From Synergistales bacterium (GTDB lineage: Bacteria; Synergistota; Synergistia; Synergistales; Aminobacteriaceae), in contig BNVG01000010.1 of the NCBI GenBank assembly GCA_025997935.1, positions 1 through 29,587 of the forward strand: 29,587 nt of DNA, in the 5' to 3' direction. Positions 16,565 through 25,008 of the stretch are shown here, piece after piece. Positions within the stretch are counted from its first letter, which is position 1; every line of letters starts with the position of its first letter. The translations under genes and the position numbers were made by a program. The notes below the pieces were generated by a model. It did not search any database, was not told where the DNA came from, and saw nothing but the letters and a program-made list of their open reading frames with translations.

Positions 16565-19500
16565 CTAACTCGCTTGCTGACCCTGAAGCTGTGACACCAC
16601 GCCGGAGAGCCAGTTGGCCTGCTCCATATATTTGGCGAGGGTTGTTTCGGAGGTGGCGTACTGAGCGCGCAACTTCCTCTCTTTTTCGGTCTGTTTCGCG
16701 CTGAACTCCGACAGATACTTATCTATGCGCGCCATCTCGTCGTCGAGGGCGTTCATCTCGCGGGCTAAAGAACCCTGAACGGCCACCACGCCCGCGCCTA
16801 TCTCAGACTGAGACATCTTTATCGTGTTGTCCACGTACGTCTGCATCTGAGCCGCGAACGTCGTCATCAGGTCAGCCACGTCGGCGGCGTTGTTTGTCAG
16901 GGCTTCCATGAAAGCGCTCGTATCGAAATCCAGCATACCGGCATTGGCATCTGAGGACATCGTTCCGCTGGACGCCATCTTTACGCCTATCTGAGAAAGC
17001 GTGTTGTATGAGTAATTTATGCTCATAGCGGAAAGCGCTTCGACAGAGCCGCCGATAGTCGCCGATCCCGAGTTGGCCGTGAGGGTGAGCTGACCGTTTT
17101 CTACGGTAGCCTTGACGTGGAATACGGTTTTGGAGGGGTCGTCCTCGTTGTAGTCATTCAACGGGTTGGGACGCCCGGAATCTGTGGTTCTGTAGTTTAT
17201 TCTTTCCATTACGTCTTTAAGAGTGTCCGCGGGCGAGACAAATAGGCTTAAAACGCGGTCGCCGCCGTTGCTTATCGTGATGGTTCTGTCGGCGACAAGG
17301 CCGTTCAAGCCTAAATCTCCATAGACGCCTTTTCTGCTCGTCTTGGTGGTAAACGCCGGGCTGTATATCTGAGACATCAAGCGGCGCATGGATTCTTTTG
17401 TATTCCTTAGCACGGAACTGCCGCGCAAAAGACCCCATTTCATACGGAAGTCGTCGCTGTCGACGGTAGATTTCGTCGTCTCGTCAAGCTCTTTTTCCGT
17501 AGATCGGATGTTTATCCAGCTTATGATGTCGTTGTAGGCCGTGACAAGACCCTGCATTGCCGTGACCGCCGCCTCCGCGTCCTGCTCCACGTCGAGCGAC
17601 ACGCGACCGATGCCCTTCAGCTCTATGGTCATGCCCTTGATAAGCTCGTTCTTGTTATCGGCGCTGATGACGTTCGACGAGCGCGTTATTTTCTCGCCGT
17701 CCAGCATGAGTATGGCGTCTTGGCCGGCTGAGTAGTGGTCGGCGTCGGTTTTGCCAAGCCCCAAGGCCGCGAGAGTCCCGTTTCCGTCGTCCGAGAAGGA
17801 GAACTCGTTAGTGTTGTATGTGTAGGTTACGGTGTAGTCCGCGCCGTATGCCGGAGTGTTGCGAGGCGTCGAGGCGGCCATGCCGAACGGCGGCGGTGTT
17901 GCGGGCGGTGTGGCAGCGGCTATCCGCGCCCAGTCGATACTGAATGTCGTGTTGTTGGTGGCGTTGGGGACGGTTATGACGTAGTTGCCGTTCGCGCTAG
18001 TCGCGGCTGGGTCGTATGGCGCGTAACCGGAAACAGCTAACGTCCCGGTCAGCACTCCGCCTGTGGTGGCGGCTCCAATGTCGAAATTCGCGAGGTTCAC
18101 GTTGTCGACAGAAGCCATAGTCAGGGCGCCCGATGTGAAGTCCGTCCCGTCGGCCTTGGTCAGCGACAGAGTATATTCTTCGCCCGGCGCCGGCGCGATA
18201 TAGAGGCTGTCTTCGCGCCACCTGATTTGAGCTTGAGCACCGTCGGGGACTATATCGAAATCTACACCCTGCCGATAAATTCTGGTGCTGGCGGATGTTA
18301 TCGTGGCCGTGCCGTCGGCGAAATCGGCGTAGAGCGCGGGAGCTGGCGTCCCCGTTGTCCCCCCCGTCACAAGCGCGAGATTGAAGCCGACTGGCGGGAC
18401 GCTTCTGTTCATGTCAATCGTAAGCGTCTCTGTAGCGCCGGCGGCGCCGGTGCCGATGTAATTTACTTTATATGTCACGCCCTCAAGGAGTGTGGACGCA
18501 TTTTTCCAGACTATATCATTGCCGCTTATCGTGAAGTCGGTGCCGTACTTGTAGGTCAAAGCGCCGGAACCGTTGCCGACAGTTATGGTTATCCTGTTCG
18601 ATGGGTCTGAACGGTAAGCGTCAAGATCCAAAATGTATTGAGCGTCTGCGCTGCCACCAGGGTAGAGAGTAGTGTCTGTGGGGTCTGGCTCGGCAATCGG
18701 CGGATTCTTGATCGTGCCGCTTGTGTCGGCGGTAAAATTCAGTACGCCCTTGTCGGTGTTGCCGGAGGAGCGGGCTCCTGTAACGCTATATGTTTCATTT
18801 TCCGCTAATTTGTAGGTTATCTTGTAGGGGTTGTTAGCCGTGACATAAGGGTTGACGGTTTCACGCCAGCGAATACGACCGCCGGAGAGCACGTCGAAAT
18901 CCACGCCCTGGGTGTATGTCGTGGAGCCGCTCTTGATTTCTAATTTGCCGTTGCCGCTGTCTAACGTATCGATAGTGTACATGCCGCCGTCGTAGTTGGA
19001 GGCGTCCAAGGGGAACTGAATGAGGTCGGAGCTGTTGGCGCTTCGTTTGAGGTTTGACGTGAGCACCGTTTCGCCCGAGCCGACGTTGTCGCTCTTTAGG
19101 ACGATACGGCTGTCTACGACGCTCGCCGTTACGGCGACGGGCGGACGGGCGGTCTTGAGCTTGGTGTTTATGGCCTCGGCGACGGACGCCAAGCTATTTG
19201 TGCCGGACGGCAGGTCTACACGCAGCTTTTGCCCTCCTGCGTTGACGTAGAAGTAAGAGCCTGTGCCGGTGGTGCTGACAGAGCCCCCCACAAACTGGTC
19301 GGAGCGGCTTATCTGGCTTTTGGCTATTTGCAGCACTTCGAGGTCGTACACGTTTATGGCCGCGTCGGCGTTGACCGTGGCGGTCAAAACCCCTTTATAA
19401 GACCCGGAGCTGTCGATTCTGTCTATATTCACCTGCTTCATCTTGAACGTGGACGCTAGTTTGATAGGCGTCAGCGCGCTCTGCAAAGCCTGAAAATCGA

Positions 19501-19651
19501 CCCTAAGCTCCTCAAGAAGACTCTTTTTCAGCTCGAGCTTGTCCCGCTTGGCCGCCTGAATATAAGCGGGGCCTCTGGCCGCTTCCAAGGCGTCTGATAT
19601 AAGACCTTCCCAGTCAACTCCGGACACTACGCCCGAAATGGTGTTTGGCAT
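16565..19651 (-). CDS. fliD: Flagellar filament cap protein FliD, expanded
   Basis: Protein of 1028 residues; FliD usually has about 450-700. The N-terminal D0/D1 part (ISGVVSGVDWEGLISDAL, KLELKKSLLEELRVDFQALQ) and the C-terminal part (coiled-coil EMNALDDEMARIDKYLSEF, then YATSETTLAKYMEQANWLSG near the end) are clear. Between about 230 and 610 lie repeated modules with a Y..G.DF....G...W pattern, then the usual LGLGKTDAD/AGQDAILMLDG region. ATG 19651 is chosen over TTG 19657 because AGGGGGG lies about 9 bases upstream. The protein caps the growing filament and inserts flagellin. A sigma-28-like promoter precedes it. The large variable part would form the exposed cap leg or head domains. Confidence 0.92.
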   Translation of the reverse strand: MPNTISGVVSGVDWEGLISDALEAARGPAYIQAAKRDKLELKKSLLEELRVDFQALQSALTPIKLASTFKMKQVNIDRIDSSGSYKGVLTATVNADAAINVYDLEVLQIAKSQISRSDQFVGGSVSTTGTGSYFYVNAGGQKLRVDLPSGTNSLASVAEAINTKLKTARPPVAVTASVVDSRIVLKSDNVGSGETVLTSNLKRSANSSDLIQFPLDASNYDGGMYTIDTLDSGNGKLEIKSGSTTYTQGVDFDVLSGGRIRWRETVNPYVTANNPYKITYKLAENETYSVTGARSSGNTDKGVLNFTADTSGTIKNPPIAEPDPTDTTLYPGGSADAQYILDLDAYRSDPSNRITITVGNGSGALTYKYGTDFTISGNDIVWKNASTLLEGVTYKVNYIGTGAAGATETLTIDMNRSVPPVGFNLALVTGGTTGTPAPALYADFADGTATITSASTRIYRQGVDFDIVPDGAQAQIRWREDSLYIAPAPGEEYTLSLTKADGTDFTSGALTMASVDNVNLANFDIGAATTGGVLTGTLAVSGYAPYDPAATSANGNYVITVPNATNNTTFSIDWARIAAATPPATPPPFGMAASTPRNTPAYGADYTVTYTYNTNEFSFSDDGNGTLAALGLGKTDADHYSAGQDAILMLDGEKITRSSNVISADNKNELIKGMTIELKGIGRVSLDVEQDAEAAVTAMQGLVTAYNDIISWINIRSTEKELDETTKSTVDSDDFRMKWGLLRGSSVLRNTKESMRRLMSQIYSPAFTTKTSRKGVYGDLGLNGLVADRTITISNGGDRVLSLFVSPADTLKDVMERINYRTTDSGRPNPLNDYNEDDPSKTVFHVKATVENGQLTLTANSGSATIGGSVEALSAMSINYSYNTLSQIGVKMASSGTMSSDANAGMLDFDTSAFMEALTNNAADVADLMTTFAAQMQTYVDNTIKMSQSEIGAGVVAVQGSLAREMNALDDEMARIDKYLSEFSAKQTEKERKLRAQYATSETTLAKYMEQANWLSGVVSQLQGQQAS
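17822..18955 (-). repeat. Four related modules inside FliD
   Basis: Residues about 233-281, 352-398, 445-498 and 555-610 share the plan beta-strand, Y(K/R/T).G.DF or YGADY, a turn, (I/R)(R/V)W, then a hydrophobic strand ending in (Y)(K/T)(I/V/L). Examples are YTQGVDFDVLSGGRIRW and YKYGTDFTISGNDIVW. The fourth is weaker, as its order is altered. These look like small beta-sandwich domains multiplied in tandem. Confidence 0.6.
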
Positions 19652-19726
19652 TGTCAAAACCCCCCTATTGTCAAAAACGGTATATATTTAGAATTATATA
19701 AATTTTGTGTAGATTATATATTTTAA

Positions 19727-19754
19727 TTATCGGCGCAAAAAAACGCCTTCATTA
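19727..19754 (-). promoter_or_regulatory. Sigma-28-like flagellar promoter for fliD
   Basis: On the minus strand GCCGATAA (19734-19727) matches the sigma-28 (FliA) -10 consensus exactly. TAATGAAG (19754-19747), 12 bases upstream, partly matches the TAAAGTTT -35. It overlaps the stop codon of the upstream gene and lies about 75 bases before the fliD start. Late-class control by FliA fits the gene. Confidence 0.6.
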
Positions 19755-20267
19755 ATCATAAGAGGCTTCCGTTTTTTGCCCTCGCGGCGTCGCCGGGGCG
19801 AGGACGGTTATTATAAACTCATCCCCCGCGTTCATCTCGCTTTCCCAGTATATGGCGTTTGTCAACACGTCTTCTTTTCGCAAGGCGCGGCCATTTATGA
19901 CGAGCTTCTCGGGGGCGAACTCAAAGAACTTGTTGGCTCTGCACCTCACGACGAAGACCTCGTTATTTTTGACGCGCGCCTTTACGTCTTTACGGTTGCT
20001 GTAATAGTAGTTCAGACCTTCCACGACCCACTCGTCGACGTCTCTGTCCTGATTTAGAAAATCTGCCATTTTTCTGTCGAGGCGCGTCACGTTTATCTCG
20101 GCGCGGGCGTTCAGGATTATCCCGCCGAGGTCCTGACCCTCTACCCATATAGTGGCGGTACTGTCGGCCAGACGCTTCTCCCATTCGGCGGAAGAGTGCG
20201 CGTGGCAAGGAACGGCGAGCGCGCAAAATATAACAAAAAACGCAAAAACGGCGAGTGGGCGTCTCAT
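19752..20267 (-). CDS. Exported hypothetical protein
   Basis: Protein of 171 residues that I do not recognise. An N-terminal signal peptide (MRRPLAVFAFFVIFCALA, cleavage near CHA) sends it to the periplasm. The mature part has a mix of strands and helices with WVVEGLNYYYSNRKDVKARV and a C-terminal YWESEMNAGDEFIITVLAP. Its start lies only 3 bases after the stop of the D-2-hydroxyacid dehydrogenase, so it is cotranscribed. No catalytic motif is evident. Confidence 0.8.
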   Translation of the reverse strand: MRRPLAVFAFFVIFCALAVPCHAHSSAEWEKRLADSTATIWVEGQDLGGIILNARAEINVTRLDRKMADFLNQDRDVDEWVVEGLNYYYSNRKDVKARVKNNEVFVVRCRANKFFEFAPEKLVINGRALRKEDVLTNAIYWESEMNAGDEFIITVLAPATPRGQKTEASYD

Positions 20268-20270
20268 GGC

Positions 20271-21236
20271 CTAAGCCCCACGCCTTTGCGCGGCTAAGGG
20301 TTCTCCCTTTGCGAGGCGCGTTATGTTGTCGTGTATAAAGTCGAATATAGCCCTCTGAGCCGCTAAGGTTAGCCCTCCGATATGAGGCGTCAAAGTCACG
20401 TTTTTGTGGGTCAGAAGCGGATTGTCGCTCTCAAGCGGCTCTTTCGCGAAGACGTCAAGCCCGGCCCCCGCTAAGCGCTCCGAGTCGAGGGCGCGCAAAA
20501 GCGCCGCCTCGTCGACAAGCCCGCCTCTTGCTACGTTTATAAAGAAAGCCCCTTTGTCCATCGCCGCGAAAAACGAGTCGTCAAAAATCTCTCTCGTTTC
20601 GTCCGAAAGCGCCAAAGCCGCCACGACAAAGCGACGCCCTGCTACGGCCTTTTTCAGGTCTTTGAGAGGGAAGAACTCCTTCACGCCAAATTCCTCGAGC
20701 GTCTCGGGAGGCGGAGGGGTGCGGTTGACCCCGCAGACCCGCGCGCCCATCGCCGAAAGCCTCTCGGCGAGCGTACGCCCGAGGTTGCCAAGCCCGACCA
20801 CGCAGACATCGGCCCTCCAAAGCGACACGCCGGAAGGCGAAAACATCTTGCCCTTTTTTATATTATCCTGCGCGAAGGCGTATTTTCGCCCAAGAAGCAG
20901 TATATGTAAAATAGCTATTTCCGTGACGCCCTCGGCGTTGCCCGTGCCGCGTGAGGGCGTGTTGCAGACGGCTATGCCGCGAGACGCGCAAAACTCGAAG
21001 TCAAGCCCCTCAAGCCCAGCGCCCCATTGGTGCCAAAGCCTCAGCTTACCGGCGGCCTCTAAAACGCCGCGGCTTATGGTATCCCCGACACCGGGGCGCG
21101 TAATAAGCACGTCGGCGTCGGGGATGCGTTCCATCACGGTATCCTCGTCAGCGGTCAGCACCTCGTGTTCGGGGAGCCACGCGACGAAGTCGTCTTTGCG
21201 TTGTGACAGCTCTTTGCTGTAGAACAAAATTTTCAT
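20271..21236 (-). CDS. D-isomer-specific 2-hydroxyacid dehydrogenase (second copy type)
   Basis: Protein of 321 residues of the D-2-hydroxyacid dehydrogenase family. It has the nucleotide motif GLGNLG (148-153), with Arg237 in NVARGGLVDE, Glu266 in FAKEP and His285 in TPHIGG as catalytic residues. It shares the fold but is clearly divergent from the protein at 14893. The residues after the second strand (GVNRTPPPP) carry arginine instead of aspartate, again suggesting NADPH use. The exact oxoacid is not predictable. The ribosome-binding site AAAGGA (21254-21249) is 12 bases before ATG. It precedes the exported protein gene by 3 bases. Confidence 0.88.
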   Translation of the reverse strand: MKILFYSKELSQRKDDFVAWLPEHEVLTADEDTVMERIPDADVLITRPGVGDTISRGVLEAAGKLRLWHQWGAGLEGLDFEFCASRGIAVCNTPSRGTGNAEGVTEIAILHILLLGRKYAFAQDNIKKGKMFSPSGVSLWRADVCVVGLGNLGRTLAERLSAMGARVCGVNRTPPPPETLEEFGVKEFFPLKDLKKAVAGRRFVVAALALSDETREIFDDSFFAAMDKGAFFINVARGGLVDEAALLRALDSERLAGAGLDVFAKEPLESDNPLLTHKNVTLTPHIGGLTLAAQRAIFDFIHDNITRLAKGEPLAAQRRGA

Positions 21237-21259
21237 TTTTTATTAATATCCTTTATAAT

Positions 21260-21286
21260 TGCCCCCTCTCATACAGAGAGGGGGCA
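21260..21286 (-). terminator. GC-rich hairpin after the Bax-inhibitor gene
   Basis: TGCCCCCTCTC (21260-21270) pairs perfectly with GAGAGGGGGCA (21276-21286) around ATACA, giving an 11-bp stem. On the minus strand it comes just after the stop at 21293, but the following bases AATTATAAAGG have no T-run. It may still end or attenuate transcription before the dehydrogenase gene. Confidence 0.55.
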
Positions 21287-21292
21287 TGGCGG

Positions 21293-22012
21293 TTAGTCGC
21301 GGCGGTGTCCCAAGAAGCGCAGGAGGTAAATGAAAAGGTTGATGAAATCGAGATAGAGCTTGAGCGCGCCGATGATGACCAATTTGCGCGGCTGGTCGTC
21401 CAGACCGTTCACGTCCACGTTACCCCCAAGCTCGCGCAGATACTGGGTGTCGTAAGCCGTAAGCCCCATGAAGACAACCACTCCGATGCCGCTTATCACG
21501 AGGTCGAGCATGCCGCTTCCGAGGAACATGTTGACGACCATCGCTATGATCAGGCCCCATAGCCCCATCATAAGGAAGCCGCCCACGCTCGTGAGGTCGC
21601 GCTTGGTGTAAAGCCCGTAGACGCTCATCGCGCCGAACATGCCGGCGGTCGTCAAGAACGCTGTGAACACGGACTCACCCGTGTAGACAAGCAGAATGCT
21701 CGACAGCGTGACGCCGTTCAGAAGGCTGTAGATGATAAAGAGCGTGGACGCGGTCGCGGCGCTTACGCGGTTTATCCCCATACTCAGGAAAAAGACCAGC
21801 CCGACCTCGACGACGATCAACGTTATCAAAAGCCCCGGTGAAGTATAGAGCGCCGTCATCATCGTCACGCTGGACGCCACGGTCTGCGCCGTTATAGCCG
21901 TAAGGATAAGCCCGGCCGCCATCCAGTTGTAGACCTTGCGGAAAAACGCGTTTGTGGTTTCGATTTTATCGAAAGCCGATGAAGGATAAGACATATTAGA
22001 AGAATTTTGCAT
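21293..22012 (-). CDS. Bax inhibitor-1 / YccA family membrane protein
   Basis: Protein of 239 residues with seven predicted membrane segments. The sequence VYNWMAAGLILTAITA near residue 32 and the C-terminal GLTAYDTQYLRELG plus KLVIIGALKLYLDFINLFIYLLRFL fit the Bax-inhibitor-1 (TMBIM) family, which includes the E. coli YccA and the B. subtilis YetJ calcium leak channel. ATG 22012 follows GGGGGTG at good distance, preferred over an upstream ATG at 22030. It likely modulates membrane proteins or ion flux; the role here is unknown. Confidence 0.88.
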   Translation of the reverse strand: MQNSSNMSYPSSAFDKIETTNAFFRKVYNWMAAGLILTAITAQTVASSVTMMTALYTSPGLLITLIVVEVGLVFFLSMGINRVSAATASTLFIIYSLLNGVTLSSILLVYTGESVFTAFLTTAGMFGAMSVYGLYTKRDLTSVGGFLMMGLWGLIIAMVVNMFLGSGMLDLVISGIGVVVFMGLTAYDTQYLRELGGNVDVNGLDDQPRKLVIIGALKLYLDFINLFIYLLRFLGHRRD

Positions 22013-22091
22013 AAAAACACCCCCAAACAAAATTAAGCGTAACCAAATTCATTTTATCAGATATTTTTATGCTGTGCGCCTTTTGTGTTAA

Positions 22092-22141
22092 AATACCCCA
22101 GACTTGAAAATTTAATTTTGAATTTTCAAGTCTGGGGTATT
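22092..22141. repeat. Perfect 21-bp inverted repeat upstream of greA
   Basis: Bases 22092-22112 are the exact reverse complement of 22121-22141, separated by an 8-base loop TAATTTTG. The arm contains ACCCCAGACTTGAAAA. It lies between the divergent Bax-inhibitor and greA genes and is followed on + by a T-rich stretch. A TAAAAT -10-like box (22089-22094) overlaps its left edge. It may be an operator, a leader hairpin or a small mobile-element remnant. Confidence 0.9.
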
Positions 22142-22185
22142 AAAAATTTTATTTTTGTTTTTTATTTTTATTGGGGGAATTATTT

Positions 22186-22686
22186 ATGGCTAAAGTTATA
22201 GACAACGAAGCTACGATGACCAGAAGCGGATACGACAAACTGACCGCCGAGCTAATAGATTTGAGGACGAATCGCAGAGCGGACATAGCCCGTCAGCTCG
22301 AGGAGGCGCGGTCTTTCGGAGACCTAAGCGAGAACGCGGAGTACGCGGCGGCCAAAGAAGAGCAGGCCAAGATAGAAGCTCGTATCCTGCAGCTCGAGAT
22401 GCAGCTCGGCAAGGCGAAAATCTTGGACGAGGACAAGTTGGACACGACCAAAATATCGATGGGGCTTACGGTCACACTCGAGGATATTGGGGAGCCTTTC
22501 AAGTCTTATACGTACTCCATAGTTGGCTCTGAGGAGGCCGACCCCAAAGCCAGTAGCATTTCCCAAAAAAGCCCCGTAGGGCAGGCCATTATCGGCAAGA
22601 CCATAGGCGACGAAGTGATTGTAAAAACTCCCCGGGGTAGCCGTAGCCTAAAGGTTGTCGGCATAGCGCTCGGGGCGAAGGGTTAA
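22186..22686 (+). CDS. greA: Transcription elongation factor GreA
   Basis: Protein of 166 residues, close to the E. coli GreA length of 158. The N-terminal coiled coil carries LRTNRRADIARQLEEARSFG (32-51) and DLSENAEYAAAKEEQ, the GreA signature whose acidic tip residues stimulate RNA polymerase cleavage of backtracked RNA. The C-terminal FKBP-like domain ends in SPVGQAIIGKTIGDEV. ATG 22186 is used because GGGGGA (22173-22178) is well spaced; a TTG at 22171 is unlikely. It faces lptD, with a 46-base gap and no clear terminator between. Confidence 0.96.
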   Translation: MAKVIDNEATMTRSGYDKLTAELIDLRTNRRADIARQLEEARSFGDLSENAEYAAAKEEQAKIEARILQLEMQLGKAKILDEDKLDTTKISMGLTVTLEDIGEPFKSYTYSIVGSEEADPKASSISQKSPVGQAIIGKTIGDEVIVKTPRGSRSLKVVGIALGAKG

Positions 22687-22732
22687 ATCGATTCCAAAAC
22701 CGGGGTAAGGGTGACATCAGGCCGATTTGCTT

Positions 22733-24427
22733 TCACCTCGGCAGATCGAGCGGCCTCACAAACGGGTCTTCATCCCTATATTCGCCAAATGACGCCGGGG
22801 TGTTCGGAAAGGCAAGTACCGACACGTTCAGGCTCATTCTGTCGTCGGCGCCGGACTTTCTGTCGTCGTGATAGAACAGTTCCCATTTCATGCAGTCGTT
22901 TATCCACTGAAGAGAATACGTAACCTCGTCAACGAGCGATTTATCGAGGTCGTAGCTTCCGCGTACGGACGCGAAAACCTCGCGGCCTACGGGGAAGCGT
23001 ATTTTCTGATGCACTTTCTCGGCCTTTTCCCAAGCGTCCCAGAACATGGGCGACGATCCCCAGACGTAACGGCGTTCATACCCGGTGGCCATCTCGATAG
23101 CGCCAAATCTATACCTCACGCCCAAAATCCCGTCCAAAGCCATCTGCGAGCCGTCCGACGAGAGCGAATCACGGTCATAGAACCACGCCCCGTAATGAAT
23201 ATTCCAAAAAACGTCGGCGCGTTCGCCAAGCGGCAACTCTAAGTAGCTTTGAACGTTAGCGCCCCAGCGCGATATGGTTTCGCTTGAATAACTGACCGTT
23301 TTCTCGCGGTACATACCCCAGACCGCGTTCAGCCGAAACCAGGACGAGCTCATGGCCGGGTCTTTCAGCCAAGGGGAACTTATCGAAACCTCCGGCTCGC
23401 GCGTCAGATGCCCCTGATACTTATAAAGAGAGTCCTTTTGGTCTTCGATATATTCTTTATGCGACCAGCGAACCGTGGCCGTCCATTTTTTCACCTCGTA
23501 AGACAGCGCGGCGTAAGGGTGATATAGCTTGTCGTCCCATGCCTCGTCCCAGGAATAGCTAAGGCCGCCTTTTATCTTGAAGCCGCCGCCAAGCTCCTGT
23601 TCCGCTTCGACCATCCACTCCGCGCCTATCCCGCCCCAAAGGGCCGCGCCTATCGTGACAGAGCCGGTTTCCCAGGCGAGAGCGCCCGAAAGTCCGCCGC
23701 CCCCGCCCTTGGTTTCGCTGTTTTGGAAGTATGGCATGACGGAATATCTCAGCGCCTTGCGGTCTATGTCGATGATGTAGTCCATAGGATAGGTCATAAT
23801 ATAGGTTTTGCCGAGATAGAGGCGCGGAGACTTCGCCACGGCTTTTTTGCCGGGGACGAAGATTATGCGTTTAGTCTCTACGCGATAATGAGGGTGGTCG
23901 AGCTTGCATGTCGTGGCCGATATATTTTCTCCGAGTCCGACGTAAGACGCGTCGGGCGCGCTCTTTTTTTTGACAAGCCCACGCTCGGCGGCCGCGCCGT
24001 AGGGCAATACCTGAAGGCCGCCGCCCGAGATGTAGAGCGTACCCGAACCGACCGGGAGACCGCTTTTTACGTTCTCCATGACGCCTTCCTCGCTGTCTAA
24101 ATTGTACTCCAAGGAATCGCCCCGTATGACTCTCCCTTCGTTTTGCAATGACACAGTTTCGCCGGGGGCGGGATGGGCCTTGACTTTTTGACTGCCCACG
24201 TCGTAGTCTATGCGCTCGGCCCGTATAACGGTGTCGCGGTATCTCATAACCGCGTTTCCCGTGGCCTCCGCCGCTCCCGCCTCGTCGTCGTACATGACGC
24301 GTTCGGCGTCGAGAGTGACCTGCTCCGATTCCGCGGCCGCGAGGGGCGAACAAACGAAAAAGAGCGCGGCAAAAATAACGGCTATTCCGCCGCGCCCCAC
24401 GCGTCCGTTTCGAGATTTTTTTTCCAT
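22733..24427 (-). CDS. lptD: LPS-assembly protein LptD (short form)
   Basis: Protein of 564 residues; E. coli LptD has 784. It has a signal peptide (cleavage near LAAAESE, residue 31), an OstA/LptA-like beta-jellyroll (about 35-190: VTLDAERVMYDDEAGAAEAT, GRVIRGDSLEYNLD), and a long C-terminal outer-membrane barrel rich in alternating aromatic strands (WSHKEYIEDQ, YGAWFYDRD, YRFGAIEMATGYERRYVWG). It would move LPS across the periplasmic bridge into the outer leaflet. GGGGGG lies 9 bases before ATG. The start overlaps the end of lptC by 46 bases. lptE, lptA and lptB are not adjacent. Confidence 0.86.
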   Translation of the reverse strand: MEKKSRNGRVGRGGIAVIFAALFFVCSPLAAAESEQVTLDAERVMYDDEAGAAEATGNAVMRYRDTVIRAERIDYDVGSQKVKAHPAPGETVSLQNEGRVIRGDSLEYNLDSEEGVMENVKSGLPVGSGTLYISGGGLQVLPYGAAAERGLVKKKSAPDASYVGLGENISATTCKLDHPHYRVETKRIIFVPGKKAVAKSPRLYLGKTYIMTYPMDYIIDIDRKALRYSVMPYFQNSETKGGGGGLSGALAWETGSVTIGAALWGGIGAEWMVEAEQELGGGFKIKGGLSYSWDEAWDDKLYHPYAALSYEVKKWTATVRWSHKEYIEDQKDSLYKYQGHLTREPEVSISSPWLKDPAMSSSWFRLNAVWGMYREKTVSYSSETISRWGANVQSYLELPLGERADVFWNIHYGAWFYDRDSLSSDGSQMALDGILGVRYRFGAIEMATGYERRYVWGSSPMFWDAWEKAEKVHQKIRFPVGREVFASVRGSYDLDKSLVDEVTYSLQWINDCMKWELFYHDDRKSGADDRMSLNVSVLAFPNTPASFGEYRDEDPFVRPLDLPR

Positions 24428-25008
24428 TTTATTACGCCCCCCTTATCCAACAGAATAACGCCGTCTTTGTCTAATCTGGCGCTCTCCGCCGTGATCAGAA
24501 CCTCCGCGTCGTAGGCCACAAACCCGTCGGGGAAAAGAAATTCATAGCCGTCTCTTGCGTTTTTGTCCCCGGATATTTCATGGCCCAAAAATAACAGTTT
24601 GGCGCTTTCCAAGTTTAGCACGCGCGAGCCGGTTTCTAAAGTCCCAAGAAGGCCATAGAAGTCGGCGGAGCCCGTTTTTTCGGAGTAAAAGCCCGACGCG
24701 CTTTTGAAGTACCACTCCTTGCCGTCATGCGCGAGGCGCGTCACGTCAATGGAAGAGACCTCAACTATGCCGTCGCTGCGCGAGGCGCGCGGGATGTGGG
24801 CGCGCCAGAAGTCGCCGGATATTTCGCGCTCAAAATCCAAATTTTCCATCACGATAGCGGGCATTTTCTCAATGCTCATACGCAAAATGTCCACGTCGAG
24901 GTTTATATCGCGCACGACGTACCGCGCCAGCCATCCCACGCACAGAACCGCCAAAAACAGGGCTAAAAACGCCTTCTTGTTTTTCATATCCGAGATAATT
25001 TTCACCAT
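24382..25008 (-). CDS. lptC: LPS export periplasmic protein LptC
   Basis: Protein of 208 residues with one N-terminal membrane anchor (about 10-27, KAFLALFLAVLCVGWLARYV) and a periplasmic OstA-like domain (AHIPRASRSDGIVEVSSIDV, YFKSASGFYSEKTGSADFYG). This is the LptC layout, though it has two repeats of the beta fold. It links the LptBFG ABC exporter to LptA. The start at 25008 overlaps the upstream stop by a few bases (ATGGTGA), which implies translational coupling; ATG at 24987 is an alternative. It overlaps lptD downstream. Confidence 0.8.
   Translation of the reverse strand: MVKIISDMKNKKAFLALFLAVLCVGWLARYVVRDINLDVDILRMSIEKMPAIVMENLDFEREISGDFWRAHIPRASRSDGIVEVSSIDVTRLAHDGKEWYFKSASGFYSEKTGSADFYGLLGTLETGSRVLNLESAKLLFLGHEISGDKNARDGYEFLFPDGFVAYDAEVLITAESARLDKDGVILLDKGGVIKWKKNLETDAWGAAE

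Noticed and set aside
20404..21222. 272-codon frame opposite the second dehydrogenase
   Set aside because: Antisense to a gene with full catalytic motifs; serine/proline-rich composition typical of a shadow frame.
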